Of a stretch of 64,000 bases of DNA, positions 1 through 11,029 are shown piece after piece; within the stretch, counting starts at the first letter, position 1; each line of letters begins with the position of its first letter. A program made the translations under genes and the position numbers. The stretch is taken from positions 229,239,435 through 229,303,434 of the forward strand of contig NC_080572.1 of NCBI RefSeq assembly GCF_030247185.1, read 5' to 3'. Source of the stretch: Malaya genurostris. Its lineage: Eukaryota > Arthropoda > Insecta > Diptera > Culicidae. The notes under the pieces were generated by a model. The model had not been told where the DNA came from. It made no database searches and saw only the letters and a list, made by a program, of their open reading frames with translations.

Positions 1-207
1 TCTAAAATCATCCCCGTGGAACGGAACAGTTACCGTTTATACGTTTCAAAAACCAATTACGGCTCGGCAAAGCAAAATTTCAAAATTCTAAGAATACTTA
101 GTTATGATAAATTTGATTTCGAAAACTTAAATGTTTTTGGTTTTTCGAAAATTGGTCTAGTTTTTGAATAATTGATCAAAAACGCGATTTTCGCATTCCG
201 CTACATT

Positions 208-604
208 TCACCTTAAGTTGCCTACTGATAATGGCTATCGATTTGTGTAGTTTCGAGACCAGTTTAGAACATTTTTTATTACGTTTTTTTTTTTCGCCGG
301 TTTAAGTGACGGTGTACAATATTGAACACACTTTACCCTATAACTCCTTAACCGGAAGTCGGATCCAGATGAAATTCAGGAATTCCGTATGGGAGCATGA
401 GACCTTTCATTTGATTTTAAGAATCGGTTCAGTCATCTCCGAGAAAACCTAGTGAGATTATTTGACATACACACACATACATACACACAGACATTGCTCA
501 GCTCGATGAACTGAGTCGAATGGTATATGACACTTGGCCTCCGGGTCAATTTTCATTAGTCGGTTTTCAAGTGATTGAATAACCTTTCTATATGAGAAAG
601 GCAA
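208..604 (+). repeat. Dispersed culicine repeat DR1, partial copy
   Basis: The block runs from the 'cctactgataatggc' segment to 'tatatgagaaaggc'. It recurs with clear similarity, in the opposite orientation, at 21145-21995, and in diverged form near 28.7-30.4, 39.8-40.8 and 41.3-41.5 kb. Shared landmarks are GTGACGGTGTACAATATT, the CCGGAAGTCGGATCC stretch, a short ACAC/ACAT microsatellite and GCTCAGCTCGATGAAC. It has no coding potential. I treat it as one family and call it DR1 here. Bases 1-207 are AT-rich and otherwise unrecognised. Confidence 0.75.
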
Positions 605-1255
605 AAACTTACGAAGAAGTAACGTATGTAACGCTTGTTATTTGTAAAAAAAAGTAACGTTTGTAACGGTTGTTAATACCTTAACCTTTGAAACGTAGCG
701 CAAGTAACGCCTAAACCTGCGAAAAAGTTACACATGAAACGTCTCATAACTTTCAAAAAAGCTAAGCATGTAACGCTTCATAAAGCCTGCAACTTACAAA
801 AAAGTAACGCTTCATAATGCCCATAACCTACGAAGCAGTAGCGCATGTAATGCATGTCATTTAGGAAAAAAGTTACGCTTGCAATGACTGTTTACAACTT
901 AACGTTTAAAACGTAACACATGTAATGCTAGTTATTTATAACAAAATAACGCAAGTAACGCTTTGCTACGCTTATAATTTACTAAATAATAACGCAAGTA
1001 ACGCTTCGTAACACCTATAACTCACAAAAAAGTTATGCAAGTAACTTCTCATAACATTACAAAAAGCAACGCATGTAACGCTTTAGAATAGACTTACAAA
1101 AAAGTAACGCATGTAACTCATCTCATGGCCCTATAACTAACAAAAAAAATAACACATGTAACGCTTTTCAATACCTATAACGTACGAAAAAGTAATGCAT
1201 GAGAAGGTTCGTAACACCTATAACATACAAAAAAGTAACGTCCGACGCCTGAGAA
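592..1255 (+). repeat. 43-bp minisatellite array (GTAACGC type), diverged
   Basis: Degenerate tandem units are built from GTAACGCATGTAACGC, a TTCATAAC segment, a CCTATAAC segment and ACAAAAAAGTAACG. It is the reverse complement of the array at 14690-16612. The repeat period there is about 43 bp by counting one clean unit. Many units here carry substitutions or indels. It directly abuts the DR1 copy on its left. Confidence 0.8.
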
Positions 1256-1372
1256 GAATTTGTAGGATATCAAACGAACACTCCAAAAATATATGTTTAC
1301 ACTGAGGAAGAGTAAAATATTGTTTCTAGCATAAACGAATTCAAATGAGAAAATGCATCTCTTATTCTTTAA

Positions 1373-2252
1373 GGGGGGTAGGGTCTAAACGATGAAAAAA
1401 ATCATCATTTTTGCTTATTTTTTCCAGAATTATCGTTCAACAAAATAAATTAAAATGTTTTGCATGATAACAAGCATCATTTGAACAACATTTTGTAATA
1501 TTTTTTGTAGAAAAATATTGAGAAATAAGTTGTTGAAGAGGTATTTTTGAGGACGCTTCTTAAAAATCATGATTTGCGGTGTCCACTGTATCTCAGCGCA
1601 GACTAATCAGAAGCGATCAAATCAAAGCAGCATAGTTAAAGTAGAAGTTTTTCTAAACCCCAACGGTTCTGTTTGTTTTTTTTTTATCAATTTTTTAAAA
1701 TTTTTGGTGGTTGTTCACAAAAAAATCCGCCATTTTGTAGCTGTAAAACCTCCCCAAAGTAACAAACAAGGAAACGGAAAACGTTGGGGTCTGGTTTTTT
1801 TATATGTAGAAAGTGTGTGCAAAATTTGAAAACAATTGGTGCAGTAGTTTTTGAATGACGATGGACACGGACTTTCAAAACCTGCTTTCGAGAAAAACGA
1901 GTTTAAAGTTTTTTGTCTATAAAATCAATGAGAACAATTAATTACTCCAGAGAGCCCGTAGGGTCTAACATTTTCAAAAATCATATTTTATCTTTTATAA
2001 TTTATAATAATGGAACATTTCAAGCATGTTTTGCCAAGTTTTTAAGTCAATCAAAGTAGAAATCTTGGGCCTGTGCGCCGAGCTCTTGCTTCTGCACAGA
2101 ATGAGATAGCCATAGATAAAGGTCTATAACTTCCAGAGTCTCGTTCCTATAGGGTAGAAAATTTTACAGAATATTCCTTAAATTTTTTACTATAAGAAAA
2201 TATTAAGAAAATTATAAATGATTTTTCAAAAATGTTAGACCCTACCCGCCCC
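1373..2252. mobile_element. TTAA-flanked inverted-repeat element (piggyBac-like MITE)
   Basis: The left end starts GGGGGGTAGGGTCTAA. The right end, reverse-complemented, starts GGGGCGGGTAGGGTCTAA. TTAA lies immediately outside both ends (1369-1372 and 2253-2256), the target duplication typical of piggyBac-type transposons. A third copy of the terminal motif (GTAGGGTCTAACATTT) occurs internally near 1950, so the right 300 bp are themselves bounded by inverted repeats. No transposase is visible. The piggyBac assignment rests only on the TTAA site and TIR layout. Confidence 0.6.
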
Positions 2253-2256
2253 TTAA

Positions 2257-3007
2257 GAGATATTTTTTAAGTACATTACTGAAACCATTTTTTGAAGTTT
2301 CTATTTCATAAAAACTAAAATAGTCACGACTAAAACAATTTGATAGCTGAGAACAGTACACTTAAGATGTAAGATTATTTTCAGCGTTTCAAATCAAAGC
2401 TTCTTTGAACCGGTTATAAATAAACGAAGGATGCACCTGATGATGTCTTTGAAAATTTTTCAAGATTATTCTGCGAAATTTTCATCGAATTTGCCGCTCG
2501 AGTTGTATTTTTCTGTATTTATTTATTGTTAATAACAGTCGGTATAAATGAAAATCTTGAAAAAAAATTGTAGAAATTAATCCTACGCTTCATAATTTAT
2601 TACACGAATATCTTTTTTTTTTTTCAATTCAATGCAGTAATGCACATACACATTTGAAATGATTTCTGTTTCTTCCTACCTTCACGGGGTGAACAAGATT
2701 TAAATTTAACAAAAAGAAAATCGTGAATTGAACCTAACTTCATTATTTATTTATTGTTTGGCTAAAATTCACGACATTGTTGAAATAAACTCTTGCTAAT
2801 AACCCCAAGTCCTCAAAAATTAAATGAAACTTTTGTCAAACGCCTCCGTCCGTAGAAGCGCGGAAAGCAAACTTTGCCAATCGCCTTTGTGTATGCAACC
2901 AGTAAAGTTCATTAGGGTAGCAGTAAACTTTGTACACTCGTTGAAAAGCATTTCACTGTTTTGCGTCTATCACTGAATCGCCCTGCTGGCTACTTTTCTC
3001 ATTCCAG
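2257..3007. other. AT-rich non-coding DNA upstream of the exon
   Basis: No repeat or gene is recognised here. The right edge ends in a pyrimidine-rich tract followed by CCAG at 3004-3007, which serves as the splice acceptor of the next feature, so the segment is most likely intron. Confidence 0.4.
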
Positions 3008-3549
3008 ATGTCTTCGCGGAGTTTGACCTGCTGCTGGCGATTAAAATTCCACCGGAGGATGGCATCACCTTCGTCGACGGATCGGACGGCTTCCCGGCGT
3101 TCGGCGTGGCATCGAATGCGGACATCAAATCTCCCTACCGGACCATCCTGCCGGAAAAGCTGACCGAGTTCACGATCATCGCGACCGTTCGGCCCGGCTC
3201 CCGCTCCGGTGGTTACGTTTTCAGTGTGGTCAATCCACTGGATACCGTCGTCCAGCTGGGACTGCTGCTGGAACCCATCCTGGCGACGGACCAGTGGAAC
3301 ATCACTCTGATCTACTCGGATGCGACCAGCCAGCGGGCCAGCCAACCGTTGGCTTCGTTCCAGATTCCCTACACCAAATCGTGGATAAAGTTAATTTTCA
3401 AAGTGTTGAACAATCAGATTGTGTTCTACAATAACTGTGTCGAGACGGAAACGGTTGTGGTCAAAAAGGAACCCCGGATGCTGGTGTTCGATGCGGCTTC
3501 CACACTGTACATTGCCCAAGCTGGGCCGATTCTAAGGCGAAATTTTGAG
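3008..3549 (+). CDS. Exon encoding a thrombospondin-N/LamG-like domain of a collagen (XV/XVIII multiplexin type)
   Basis: This exon gives 180 complete codons (from 3010) plus two bases of a split codon. It lies between a pyrimidine-tract CCAG acceptor and a GAG|GTAAGT donor. The translation has the features of the TSPN/laminin-G domain at the N-terminus of fibril-associated and multiplexin collagens: an opening FDLLLAIKIP, a middle LTEFTIIATVRP followed by GGYVFSVVNP, a WIKLIFKV strand, a single Cys in NNCVETE, and a closing LYIAQAGPILRRNFE that normally leads into the collagenous region. GC content and codon use stand out from the AT-rich surroundings. In the family this domain is extracellular, often heparin-binding, in basement-membrane collagens. 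Upstream signal-peptide exons and downstream collagen exons are not in view. The exact orthologue (Drosophila Multiplexin or another TSPN collagen) is inference. The donor is phase 0. Confidence 0.72.
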
Positions 3550-4350
3550 GTAAGTGCATGATGTTCATTTATGTTTATTTTATGTTCAAACCAATTCGAA
3601 AAAAAACGGAAGCGATGCTGTGATGAGAGATCAGAGATGTAAAAATAAACAAACATTTCACGCTTGGTTTCGGAACTCGTCCTCGGAGAACGGCGAGTAA
3701 GGGTTTGTCCAGTCGGAAGCATTTATTTCAAGCGGTTCTAAATTTGGAAATGATGCGGCCTTAGCTTAGCCGTTATGGTCTGGTGGCATATAATAACAGT
3801 TTATGTAAATGAAGGTATCTTCCGGGTGCTCGACTTTGCCGGTAGTTTTAGCATCCATATGTTTGTATCGAAAACAATCTCGATAACATTCTCGTCGTTA
3901 TTTTTGCTCGGTTGACGGAAGGATAGACAAAGTTGATGTGAAAACGCTGCACACCCCCGAGGAATATTAAACTAAACTGAAACTAGCGCTTTATGATGTT
4001 GTCATCCGAGGTTGGTTTTCGTCGGCCGTGGGAACAAGCTTCCCGGTAGCGTTCTTGTGAGAAGACTGCATTTGCAAGGTGTTATCGTGGTGTGAAAGTT
4101 ATGGAAGATAAGTGTCGAGATAACATCGTGAATGAGTTGAAACTGTCGGTTTTGATAATCGCTCAATACGCTTACAGCAAGAGGAAAGTAACAACATTCA
4201 GTTTCAAACATCGAATCAGCAGTCAGAGTTAATCATCCGTGAAGCAATTCATTCCATTTCAGTCACTGTTTCATGCTAATTGACACGATAATCCACGAAA
4301 AGTTGTCATCAAATAGAGAAATTGATTTTTTCGTAATCTTTAGGTATATA
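3550..4350. other. Intronic sequence, nothing recognised
   Basis: It begins with the GTAAGT donor of the collagen exon. The rest is mixed-composition DNA without a recognisable gene or repeat. Several short frames on both strands have no family features. Confidence 0.4.
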
Positions 4351-5937
4351 GAGTAAGGGCTCCCTATTTCATCTCAGCTCCAATTTCCATCTCATTCCTT
4401 CACCTCATAAATTTGAACATTAATCATATCTTTAAACGTACCTGAACAAAACTGTGGAACGTTTTGAAACATTTATTCTAGGTTTTGCCACACTTTCCAA
4501 TTGAAAAAAATAGTTAAAAAACCTTTAACGATCGCTTTTCTAATTTAAAATAAACTCACTTTTTGATTTAGGAACCACTTTCGTCTGAAATTTTACAATT
4601 CATCATGTTTCTGAATATTTACAAATCGATTCGTCTCAAAACATGATCACTATTTCACATAATTACACCACTATTCGATGTTGGATGACTTTATAGTTAG
4701 TAATGTTCACTTTCCACTTGATTATTCGACGATTAAAGGCTTCCGAAATTACCTGATAAGCAATAAAAGCAATGAAAAATATGAGATGAAAATTTGCACT
4801 TAATTCACTTGATTGCGCTTTGTTTTCGTCTCATTTCGTATCGCAAGGTTACCAAGTTTTCTCATAACGTTAAATAAAAAAAACATTTTTTCTTCTTTAA
4901 ATTATCATAAACAAGTATCTTTTGGTATCCGTGAAATTAGTTTAATAATATCATTGATATTTATATATAAATAAAACTGTTTCGGATTCTAATATCACCC
5001 GCTCTATTTGGTTACTAATTTGGTTAACTACTAATCATATAACCATTGTGGCAAATCTAGTAGCACTGGTTTCTTTCCGCTATATGCCACCATAACACTG
5101 TTAAGTTTGTGTGTTTCATCGGCTGTGCACTGAGATGCCAGATATGTTCATAGATTTCCATTTCAACATGTGATTTGTCCGTTGATTAATAAACATTTAA
5201 AGAAGTAATGTAATCAAATACTAATAGATACTCAGAGAGAAAAGTCTAACGTTTTTCTTCTCACTTTTTATGAACCTTTACAAATCTGTATTAGATTTAG
5301 ATAATCTGTAATCTGATTTAACGAACGCGAACGCAAAAATCTATACAATACAGATAAATCTGTATGAATGGCATCTCTGGTTCTACATTTTGTTTTTAGA
5401 AGGGCTAATGCCTAAATAGTAACAATTCTTTTTTTTTTTGTTTTTTTTAAGTTCTCCAAATTAATTGCAGAGTAAAATTTTAAATTTAAAGCGAAAGGTA
5501 ATAAAAACGATCCAGAAAAATTTAAACGTCGAAATGATTCCAAACTGATTTTTTTTAAATATCGTGTGTTGTGTCATAGTTGGCATTAGGCCCCTTTTAG
5601 GAAAATTCTGACATTTTGAACTTGAGAGTGCAATAGTGCAATATTTTGGTTTTGATTGCTGTCTCCATTGCTAATTTATGGGATGAATAAAGGACCAACG
5701 ATAGGATGAATACAAAAACTTTGAGATGAAATTAGGAGCACAGTAGTGAACATATCAGAAGTGTTTTTAGATGATTTTTTAATTATTATTTTAATTTCCA
5801 AGGGATGTGAATCAATTCCCAATGTAGAGCAAGGCGAATTAAGCAGAAATACGAAAAAATCGTAGTGATTTTGATGGCTAAATCAGGTTTTTAAGGTAAC
5901 GTCCTTACAAATGAGATGAAATAGGGAGCCCTTACCC
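4351..5937. mobile_element. TA-flanked 1.59-kb inverted-repeat element, copy A (complete)
   Basis: The left end reads GAGTAAGGGCTCCCTATTTC. The right end, reverse-complemented, reads GGGTAAGGGCTCCCTATTTC, and the match continues for about 25 bp. TA flanks both ends (4349-4350 and 5938-5939), the duplication expected of Tc1/mariner-type transposition. A second copy lies at 19979-22354. There is no transposase frame, so this is a large non-autonomous element. Copy A has about 230 bp (near 4877-5107) that copy B lacks. Subterminal TTTCATCTC motifs recur inside. Confidence 0.78.
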
Positions 5938-5939
5938 TA

Positions 5940-6090
5940 AGTGGATAGCTTCGGCTGCCATATCAAACTCTAATGGGTAAAGGAGGAGGGTTTTTGATAT
6001 ATTGCCACAATCAGAACCAATTTGGCTCAAGTGATACGGCGAATTTTCGAGACAATCGTGAATCCCATGACTAAATCTGTACAATAAAAG
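5940..6090. other. Short unassigned spacer
   Basis: No feature is recognised between the right end of the TA element and the first RT-like codons of the LINE fragment. Confidence 0.3.
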
Positions 6091-7110
6091 TTATGATCAA
6101 AATATTTTTACGATAGTCATAGCAAAAATATTTGAGCCTCTAGTTCAATGCAATTTTATACACAATAATCTGCTACAACTTATGTTATAGAACAAAATAA
6201 ATTTGTATTGAATAAACCATATTTCAAAATATATGAGGTACACATTGAAGTCCGACTACAGATTCCGGAGCTTTGAGTCGGCAAGAAAGCTCTCACTTAC
6301 AGTCTGTTACATAAGGTCCAACTCAATGTAAAAAAATGTAACTCAATAACTTTCAGTAGGAAAAATGAAACTATACCTATAAACATACATCTAGGAAATC
6401 AACTTGTAGAAAAATGTAAAATTGTAAGAGATTTAGGCGTAATCTTAGACTCCAAGCTCACTTTTGTGGAACACTACAATACCATAATCAATAAAGCTAA
6501 TAGCATGCTGGGCTTTATTAAACGCTTCAGTCATAACTTTCAGGACCCATACACAATTAAATTATTATACACTACATATGTCAGACCTATTTTGGAATAT
6601 TGCAGCCTAGTATGGAATCCATACAATATTATTCACAAAGAACGCATCGAATCTATTCAAAAACAATTTCTTTTATATGCAATTCGTAAATTAAACTGGA
6701 CAGCATTTCCTCTACCATCATATGAAGCACGCTGCATGCTCATCAATATACAAACACTTAAAGAACGCCGCGACTTTGCAATGCTTTATTTATCAGCGAC
6801 ATTATTTCTCAACGCATTCAATCAGCTCCATTATTATCGCAATTAAATTTTTATATACCTAGCCGTCAATTACGTTCCAGGAAATTATTTTTAGAAAAAC
6901 AAGCTAGAACAAATTATGCAAAATACAGTCCAGTCAATCGAATAATGCACCATTACAATCAATACTGCGAATATCTTGACCTTACTATGTCTAAAAATCA
7001 AATCAAATCTCAGCTTTGTCGTAGAAATAATGCGTAGTATGTAAGTGAACATTGTAAACAATTTATATGTAGTCTACATTTGCTTGACGAAATAAATAAA
7101 TAAATAAATT
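6091..7110 (+). mobile_element. Jockey-like LINE fragment, internally deleted, copy A
   Basis: It contains a remnant of the RT fingers near 6105-6180 (TIVIAKIFEPLV), a gap, then the RT thumb and C-terminal region, followed by an (AAAT)n-type tail at 7089-7110. The same element is found antisense at 16613-18012, and the two share long stretches of nucleotide identity, for example around the codons of RPILEYCSLVW. Most of the 5' half, including the endonuclease and the YADD box, is missing. Confidence 0.8.
6466..6846 (+). pseudogene. Reverse-transcriptase C-terminal fragment of the Jockey-like LINE
   Basis: This is an open frame of 126 codons. It is open further upstream, where KIVRDLGVILDSKLTF is readable before the first listed codon, so there is no true start here. 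It carries the post-RT signature of Jockey/CR1 LINEs: LDSKLTFVEHYN, then GFIKRFSHNFQDPYTIKLLY, then RPILEYCSLVWNPY, then RIESIQKQFLLYAIR. The catalytic palm is absent, so it is not functional. Confidence 0.8.
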
Positions 7111-7171
7111 TTTGTTGTGAGAAAATGAAAAGACTTAACACGAAAATACTTTTGAATATTGTTTTAGTGGA

Positions 7172-7430
7172 TCAAAAATTTGCATGCAAAACATTAATGG
7201 CAAGTCCAATCCCCTTCAGCGTTAATAATGGCTTGACACCTTCAAGGCATACTTTGAGCGAAAATTTGCGCGTATTCTTCTGAAATCTACTTTCAAATTT
7301 GTGAATTCGGCGAACAAGCTGTTTCAAATTGTGTGGTCGGTTTTTCCCATGCTTCATCTTCATTTGAGCCCAAACGTTCTCAAACGCCCAAACGGGCCAA
7401 TCGAAGGTCACGACACCATTTTGCTCCTGA
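7172..7430 (-). pseudogene. C-terminal fragment of a Tc1-like transposase
   Basis: Read on the minus strand it gives NGVVTFDWPVW, then ENVWAQMKMKHGKN, then LKQLVRRIHK. This matches the end of the Tc1 catalytic domain, where DWP...SPDLNPIENVW normally appears. The SPDLNPI portion carrying the last catalytic position is deleted (WAFENVW). The frame shifts after about residue 50, and the typical ending can be read in another frame. It is cut at 7430 by the 3' tail of the neighbouring LINE, which suggests the LINE inserted here. I could not find the other half of the transposon beyond the LINE's 5' side. Confidence 0.65.
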
Positions 7431-7529
7431 TTTGTTTATTTGTTTATTTGTTAAAATAATCCATCTGACAATTAAAAGTCTTAATGAATAACACGAAGTA
7501 CAACGAACAAACTTATAACAAGGATACAC

Positions 7530-10508
7530 TTAATAATTTCTGTGAGAACTTGTGCGTGTCGGCTCACCAAATTCAAAGAGATGCTCAACTTTGGAAAATG
7601 CACGTATGCATGCTGTCATTGGTTCATGTTGTCCGAAAGTAGTACGATGAAATCTTGGTTGAAGTAGACTCGTCGAGCGTAGAGATCGCTGAGAAGCACG
7701 GAAGTCAAGAAGAGATAACAATTTTGGTGAATCAATATCGCCATTGATTACTTTAGCCACAAGTAACGCTTGCTGCATCTTTCTTCGTCGCTCTAACGAC
7801 TCCAGGCCAATCAGACGACAGCGGTCAGGGTACGGTGGTAAATCCATAGGGTTTTGCCATGGGAGGTGCCGCAGAGCCAACCGGACGAATCTCTTCTGTA
7901 CACGTTCTATTCGTAAGTTCCAAACGAGTTGGTACGGGCTCCAAACCAAACACGCATTTTCGAGTAATGGACGCACCAACGAACAGTATAGCGCTTTTAG
8001 ACAGTACGGGTCTTTGAAGTCTCGGCTAATTTTCGCTATGAAGCCGAGTTGTCGTGTTGCTTTGGAAATCAAAGTTGATCGGTGTTGGTTAAAGGTAAGC
8101 TTAGCATCCAGCAAAACGCCGAGGTCATTGACAACGTCGACTCTTCCAAGAGTTTGTCCATCGATTTGATAGTCGAATATTATGGGGTTGGTTTTGCGAT
8201 GGAATGTTATAACTTGACATTTCACGGTACTGATAATTAAAAAATTTCTTCTACACCAGCCAACGAAAATATTTAAAAGTTCCTGGAGACGAACACAGTC
8301 CTCAATAGACCGAACTGCCAGATACAGCTTCAGGTCATCAGCGTAAACCAGTCTGCATCCAACGCCAAGTAGTAAAGTAGCGTCGTTAAAGAACAGCACA
8401 AACAATAGTGGACCTAGGTTACTACCCTGAGGAACACCAGATTTATTCGTGAAAGGAGAAGAAATACACGAGCCTAACTGCACACGTAGCACTCTGTCGC
8501 ATAAATAAGAGCTCAGCCATTTAACAAACATTCTCGAAGCGCCTAGTCGGGATAATTTAGTTACAAGTATTTCATGATCTATTCGATCAAACGCTGCTTT
8601 CAGATCAGTATAAATTGCATCAATTTGAGATTTTTCTTCCATCCGAGTGATACAGGTAGATGTAAAATCCAACAGGTTCGTGTTCACCGATCGTCCAGGC
8701 ATAAAACCATGCTGATCAGTAGAGATGTACGTTTTAGTTTTGGGAAGTAAGACAGTGCTAACTACCAATTCAAAAAGCTTCGACGCTGCTGACAAACTGG
8801 TTATACCACGGTAACTTCGTACATTTAGGCGATCGCCACTTTTGAATACTGGGAAGATATAAGACTGTTTCCAGATTGTCGGAAATACGCCTTGCTCGAA
8901 CGACTTATTGAATATCACACACAAAGGATCAGTCAAGACGTGGACGCATCGACTATAAACTACTGCTGGAATACCATCAGGTCCAGTAGAGTATGATTTT
9001 TTTAACCTTTTAGCAGCGGTGACGATCATATCCGGAGTGATTTCAAATGTGCTTAAATCCACTAGACTAACAGGAACGTCCATTGCGGCGGTTTCAGCCT
9101 GCGTGGCAGAGGCGGTACTGTTAGCAAAAACAGATGCGAAGAAACTTGCAAACAGTTCGCAAGAATCAAATGTACAAGTGGATTCTACCTCATCAAAACG
9201 AACGTTTGGAGGAATTGACGAGCATTTTCGTTTCGAGTTGACGAAGCTCCAGAATTTTTTAGGGTTCCGTCGTAAGTCATTCTGTACTCGCATAACATAA
9301 GCTTTGTACAATCCGGTATTCAGTAAACGATATTCATCACTAGACTTTTTGAAGTTTTTCTTAGTTTCAGTAGAACGCCAACGACGGTGTTTACGCTGCC
9401 ATGAATTCCGTTCACGTTTCAGAGCTCGAAGACGAGAATTTGCCCACGGAGGAGAAATCGCACACTTTACAAAAGGCAAATTTAAGTTTAGCCACTCCAA
9501 CAAAAGATCTCGAAACTGCACAGCCATATCATCCACATGATCGAGCTCCTTAAGAGGTTCCCAATTTATGTTTCGAAGAAACTCAATCAAAGCATCAAAA
9601 TTAATTCTCCTGTAGTTTAATGCTCTCGGTTTATTCAAAGGAGCAGCACGACTAATATCTTCATCACAGTTAATTGAAAACGATATTGTCAAGGGAGGGT
9701 GATGAAGGTCAACGGGTAGCAGTGGAGCAGTACAATTATTTATATTCAATTGCTGCTCGGAAGGGCCAAAAACCAGATCGAGAATACGTCCGTTGTGATT
9801 ATTTTGTTTGTTTGCTTGGGAAAGGTTCAAATAGTCCATACCGTCGATCAAAGCGGTGCTAGCAGCGGTGAGCTGAGAGAAACCCGAATTTATATTTCCA
9901 TCGATTCCATCCGTCCACACAATGCGTGGTTGATTGAAATCACCACACACCAAGACAATATCATTAGGTGATGATTTACTGATTATCTCCGATACAGAAC
10001 AAATGTGCGCATCAATAATACCAACGTCTTGACTTTTATCGGGAGGAATGTACACAGCACAGATCTGCAGTTTCCTGCCTCGCACGGTGGCACTAGCACA
10101 CACTTGTTCTAGATAACGACCATTCACAGTTTCGATTAATGAGCACGAGTGCGCTTGTGAAACGGCGATCAAAACACCGCCAAAACTCCTTTTGTTACTA
10201 TTTTCTGGACTCCTATCACAACGGAACACGTTAAATGAGTTTCCAAACAGTTGTAACGAGTTTATTCGGTCGTCAAGTCCAGTCTCCGTCAGAATGATGA
10301 CGTCGTAACAGCAGTCATGCGTAGCCAGGAAAATATCATCAACCTTTGTCCTTAAACCTCGTACGTTTTGGTAATAGATCCAGATTTGATTATCGTTATC
10401 GCCATGCTGAAACGCGTTGTCATTAAGTGCTGGAATATCTGGATTTAAACAAAAATACTCGCCTCTGGTGGAAACCCTAGGGTTTCCACCGTCCGCAGTG
10501 CATCGCAA
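7530..10508 (-). CDS. LINE ORF2: endonuclease-reverse transcriptase (992 aa)
   Basis: This frame supplies the nicking and target-primed reverse-transcription activities of a non-LTR retrotransposon. The apurinic-type endonuclease comes first (roughly residues 40-290), with YYQNVRGLRTK, ILTETGLDD, CGDFNQPRIVW and DLHHPPL. A linker with PKKFWSFVNSKRK follows at about 415-430. The RT then shows TGPDGIPAVV, YRGITSLSAASKLFELV (about 564), YTDLKAAFDRIDHEIL (about 636), SGVPQGSNLGPLLF (about 690) and LVYADDLKLYL (about 721) with an intact YADD catalytic box. The C-terminal tail has RPLLENACLVWSPY and RIERVQKRFVRLALR. There are no internal stops or frameshifts over 2.98 kb, so the insertion is probably recent. 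The start is the ATG after the ORF1 stop. The group is Jockey/CR1-like, and the exact clade needs a phylogeny. Confidence 0.88.
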   Translation of the reverse strand: MRCTADGGNPRVSTRGEYFCLNPDIPALNDNAFQHGDNDNQIWIYYQNVRGLRTKVDDIFLATHDCCYDVIILTETGLDDRINSLQLFGNSFNVFRCDRSPENSNKRSFGGVLIAVSQAHSCSLIETVNGRYLEQVCASATVRGRKLQICAVYIPPDKSQDVGIIDAHICSVSEIISKSSPNDIVLVCGDFNQPRIVWTDGIDGNINSGFSQLTAASTALIDGMDYLNLSQANKQNNHNGRILDLVFGPSEQQLNINNCTAPLLPVDLHHPPLTISFSINCDEDISRAAPLNKPRALNYRRINFDALIEFLRNINWEPLKELDHVDDMAVQFRDLLLEWLNLNLPFVKCAISPPWANSRLRALKRERNSWQRKHRRWRSTETKKNFKKSSDEYRLLNTGLYKAYVMRVQNDLRRNPKKFWSFVNSKRKCSSIPPNVRFDEVESTCTFDSCELFASFFASVFANSTASATQAETAAMDVPVSLVDLSTFEITPDMIVTAAKRLKKSYSTGPDGIPAVVYSRCVHVLTDPLCVIFNKSFEQGVFPTIWKQSYIFPVFKSGDRLNVRSYRGITSLSAASKLFELVVSTVLLPKTKTYISTDQHGFMPGRSVNTNLLDFTSTCITRMEEKSQIDAIYTDLKAAFDRIDHEILVTKLSRLGASRMFVKWLSSYLCDRVLRVQLGSCISSPFTNKSGVPQGSNLGPLLFVLFFNDATLLLGVGCRLVYADDLKLYLAVRSIEDCVRLQELLNIFVGWCRRNFLIISTVKCQVITFHRKTNPIIFDYQIDGQTLGRVDVVNDLGVLLDAKLTFNQHRSTLISKATRQLGFIAKISRDFKDPYCLKALYCSLVRPLLENACLVWSPYQLVWNLRIERVQKRFVRLALRHLPWQNPMDLPPYPDRCRLIGLESLERRRKMQQALLVAKVINGDIDSPKLLSLLDFRASQRSLRSTSLLQPRFHRTTFGQHEPMTACIRAFSKVEHLFEFGEPTRTSSHRNY

Positions 10509-10522
10509 TGGAATGTGCCTCC

Positions 10523-11029
10523 TTACGAACTGTTCGAGCTGGGGGGAGTCATTCGCCGGTCGAAGTTTTTTGGCTGGTTAATAAATTCCCGAAACAGTAA
10601 TCCAACCGGCCAACACGATGGGTCCAGTGCCTTTGTTTTCATGTCAGGATTCAGTCCAATTTTATAGGACACAAATGACATGCCAGATACATCCTTGCCT
10701 TTTGGTACAAGCCGTACTAAGTTGATTGGATCATTCAAATCCAGGCAACGAGCGACGATTTTCTGGACGTCACTGTCCGAGACTAACGGGTTCAACCCTG
10801 AAAGGTACAACCAGAACTTTTCCACGTTGGTACTAACAGAAGACACGGAAAGATCATTAAAATCGATCTGACTGGTTCCATGGTCGGATGGGGCTTGAAT
10901 GGTAGTCGTTTCATCCACACGACGGCGTTTTGAGTTTCTAGGCCATGTGGGATTGTCCGGTTTAGGCCATTCGGGCTGGTTTACTGATCCCGTTATATTA
11001 ATGATTTTATCGTTATCGATGATGCCCAT
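10523..11029 (-). CDS. LINE ORF1 protein (168 aa, probably N-terminally short)
   Basis: This frame lies 14 bp upstream of ORF2 on the same strand. It begins MGIIDNDKI, has a basic stretch NSKRRRVDETT, then a domain with EKFWLYLSGLNP, DVQKIVARCL, MSFVSYKIGL, SCWPVGLLFREFI. This WLYLSGL...FVSYKIG...WP.GL.FREF pattern is characteristic of ORF1 proteins of CR1-like insect LINEs, which bind RNA and accompany ORF2. Full-length relatives usually have a longer N-terminus, often with a zinc-binding domain, so this copy may be truncated or start further upstream. Confidence 0.7.
   Translation of the reverse strand: MGIIDNDKIINITGSVNQPEWPKPDNPTWPRNSKRRRVDETTTIQAPSDHGTSQIDFNDLSVSSVSTNVEKFWLYLSGLNPLVSDSDVQKIVARCLDLNDPINLVRLVPKGKDVSGMSFVSYKIGLNPDMKTKALDPSCWPVGLLFREFINQPKNFDRRMTPPSSNSS

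Noticed and set aside
1569..1829. 86-codon frame inside the TTAA element
   Set aside because: The composition is T-rich and it lies wholly within a non-coding MITE, with an overlapping frame on the other strand.
7744..9540. Several plus-strand frames of 78-141 codons
   Set aside because: They are antisense shadows of the LINE ORF2.
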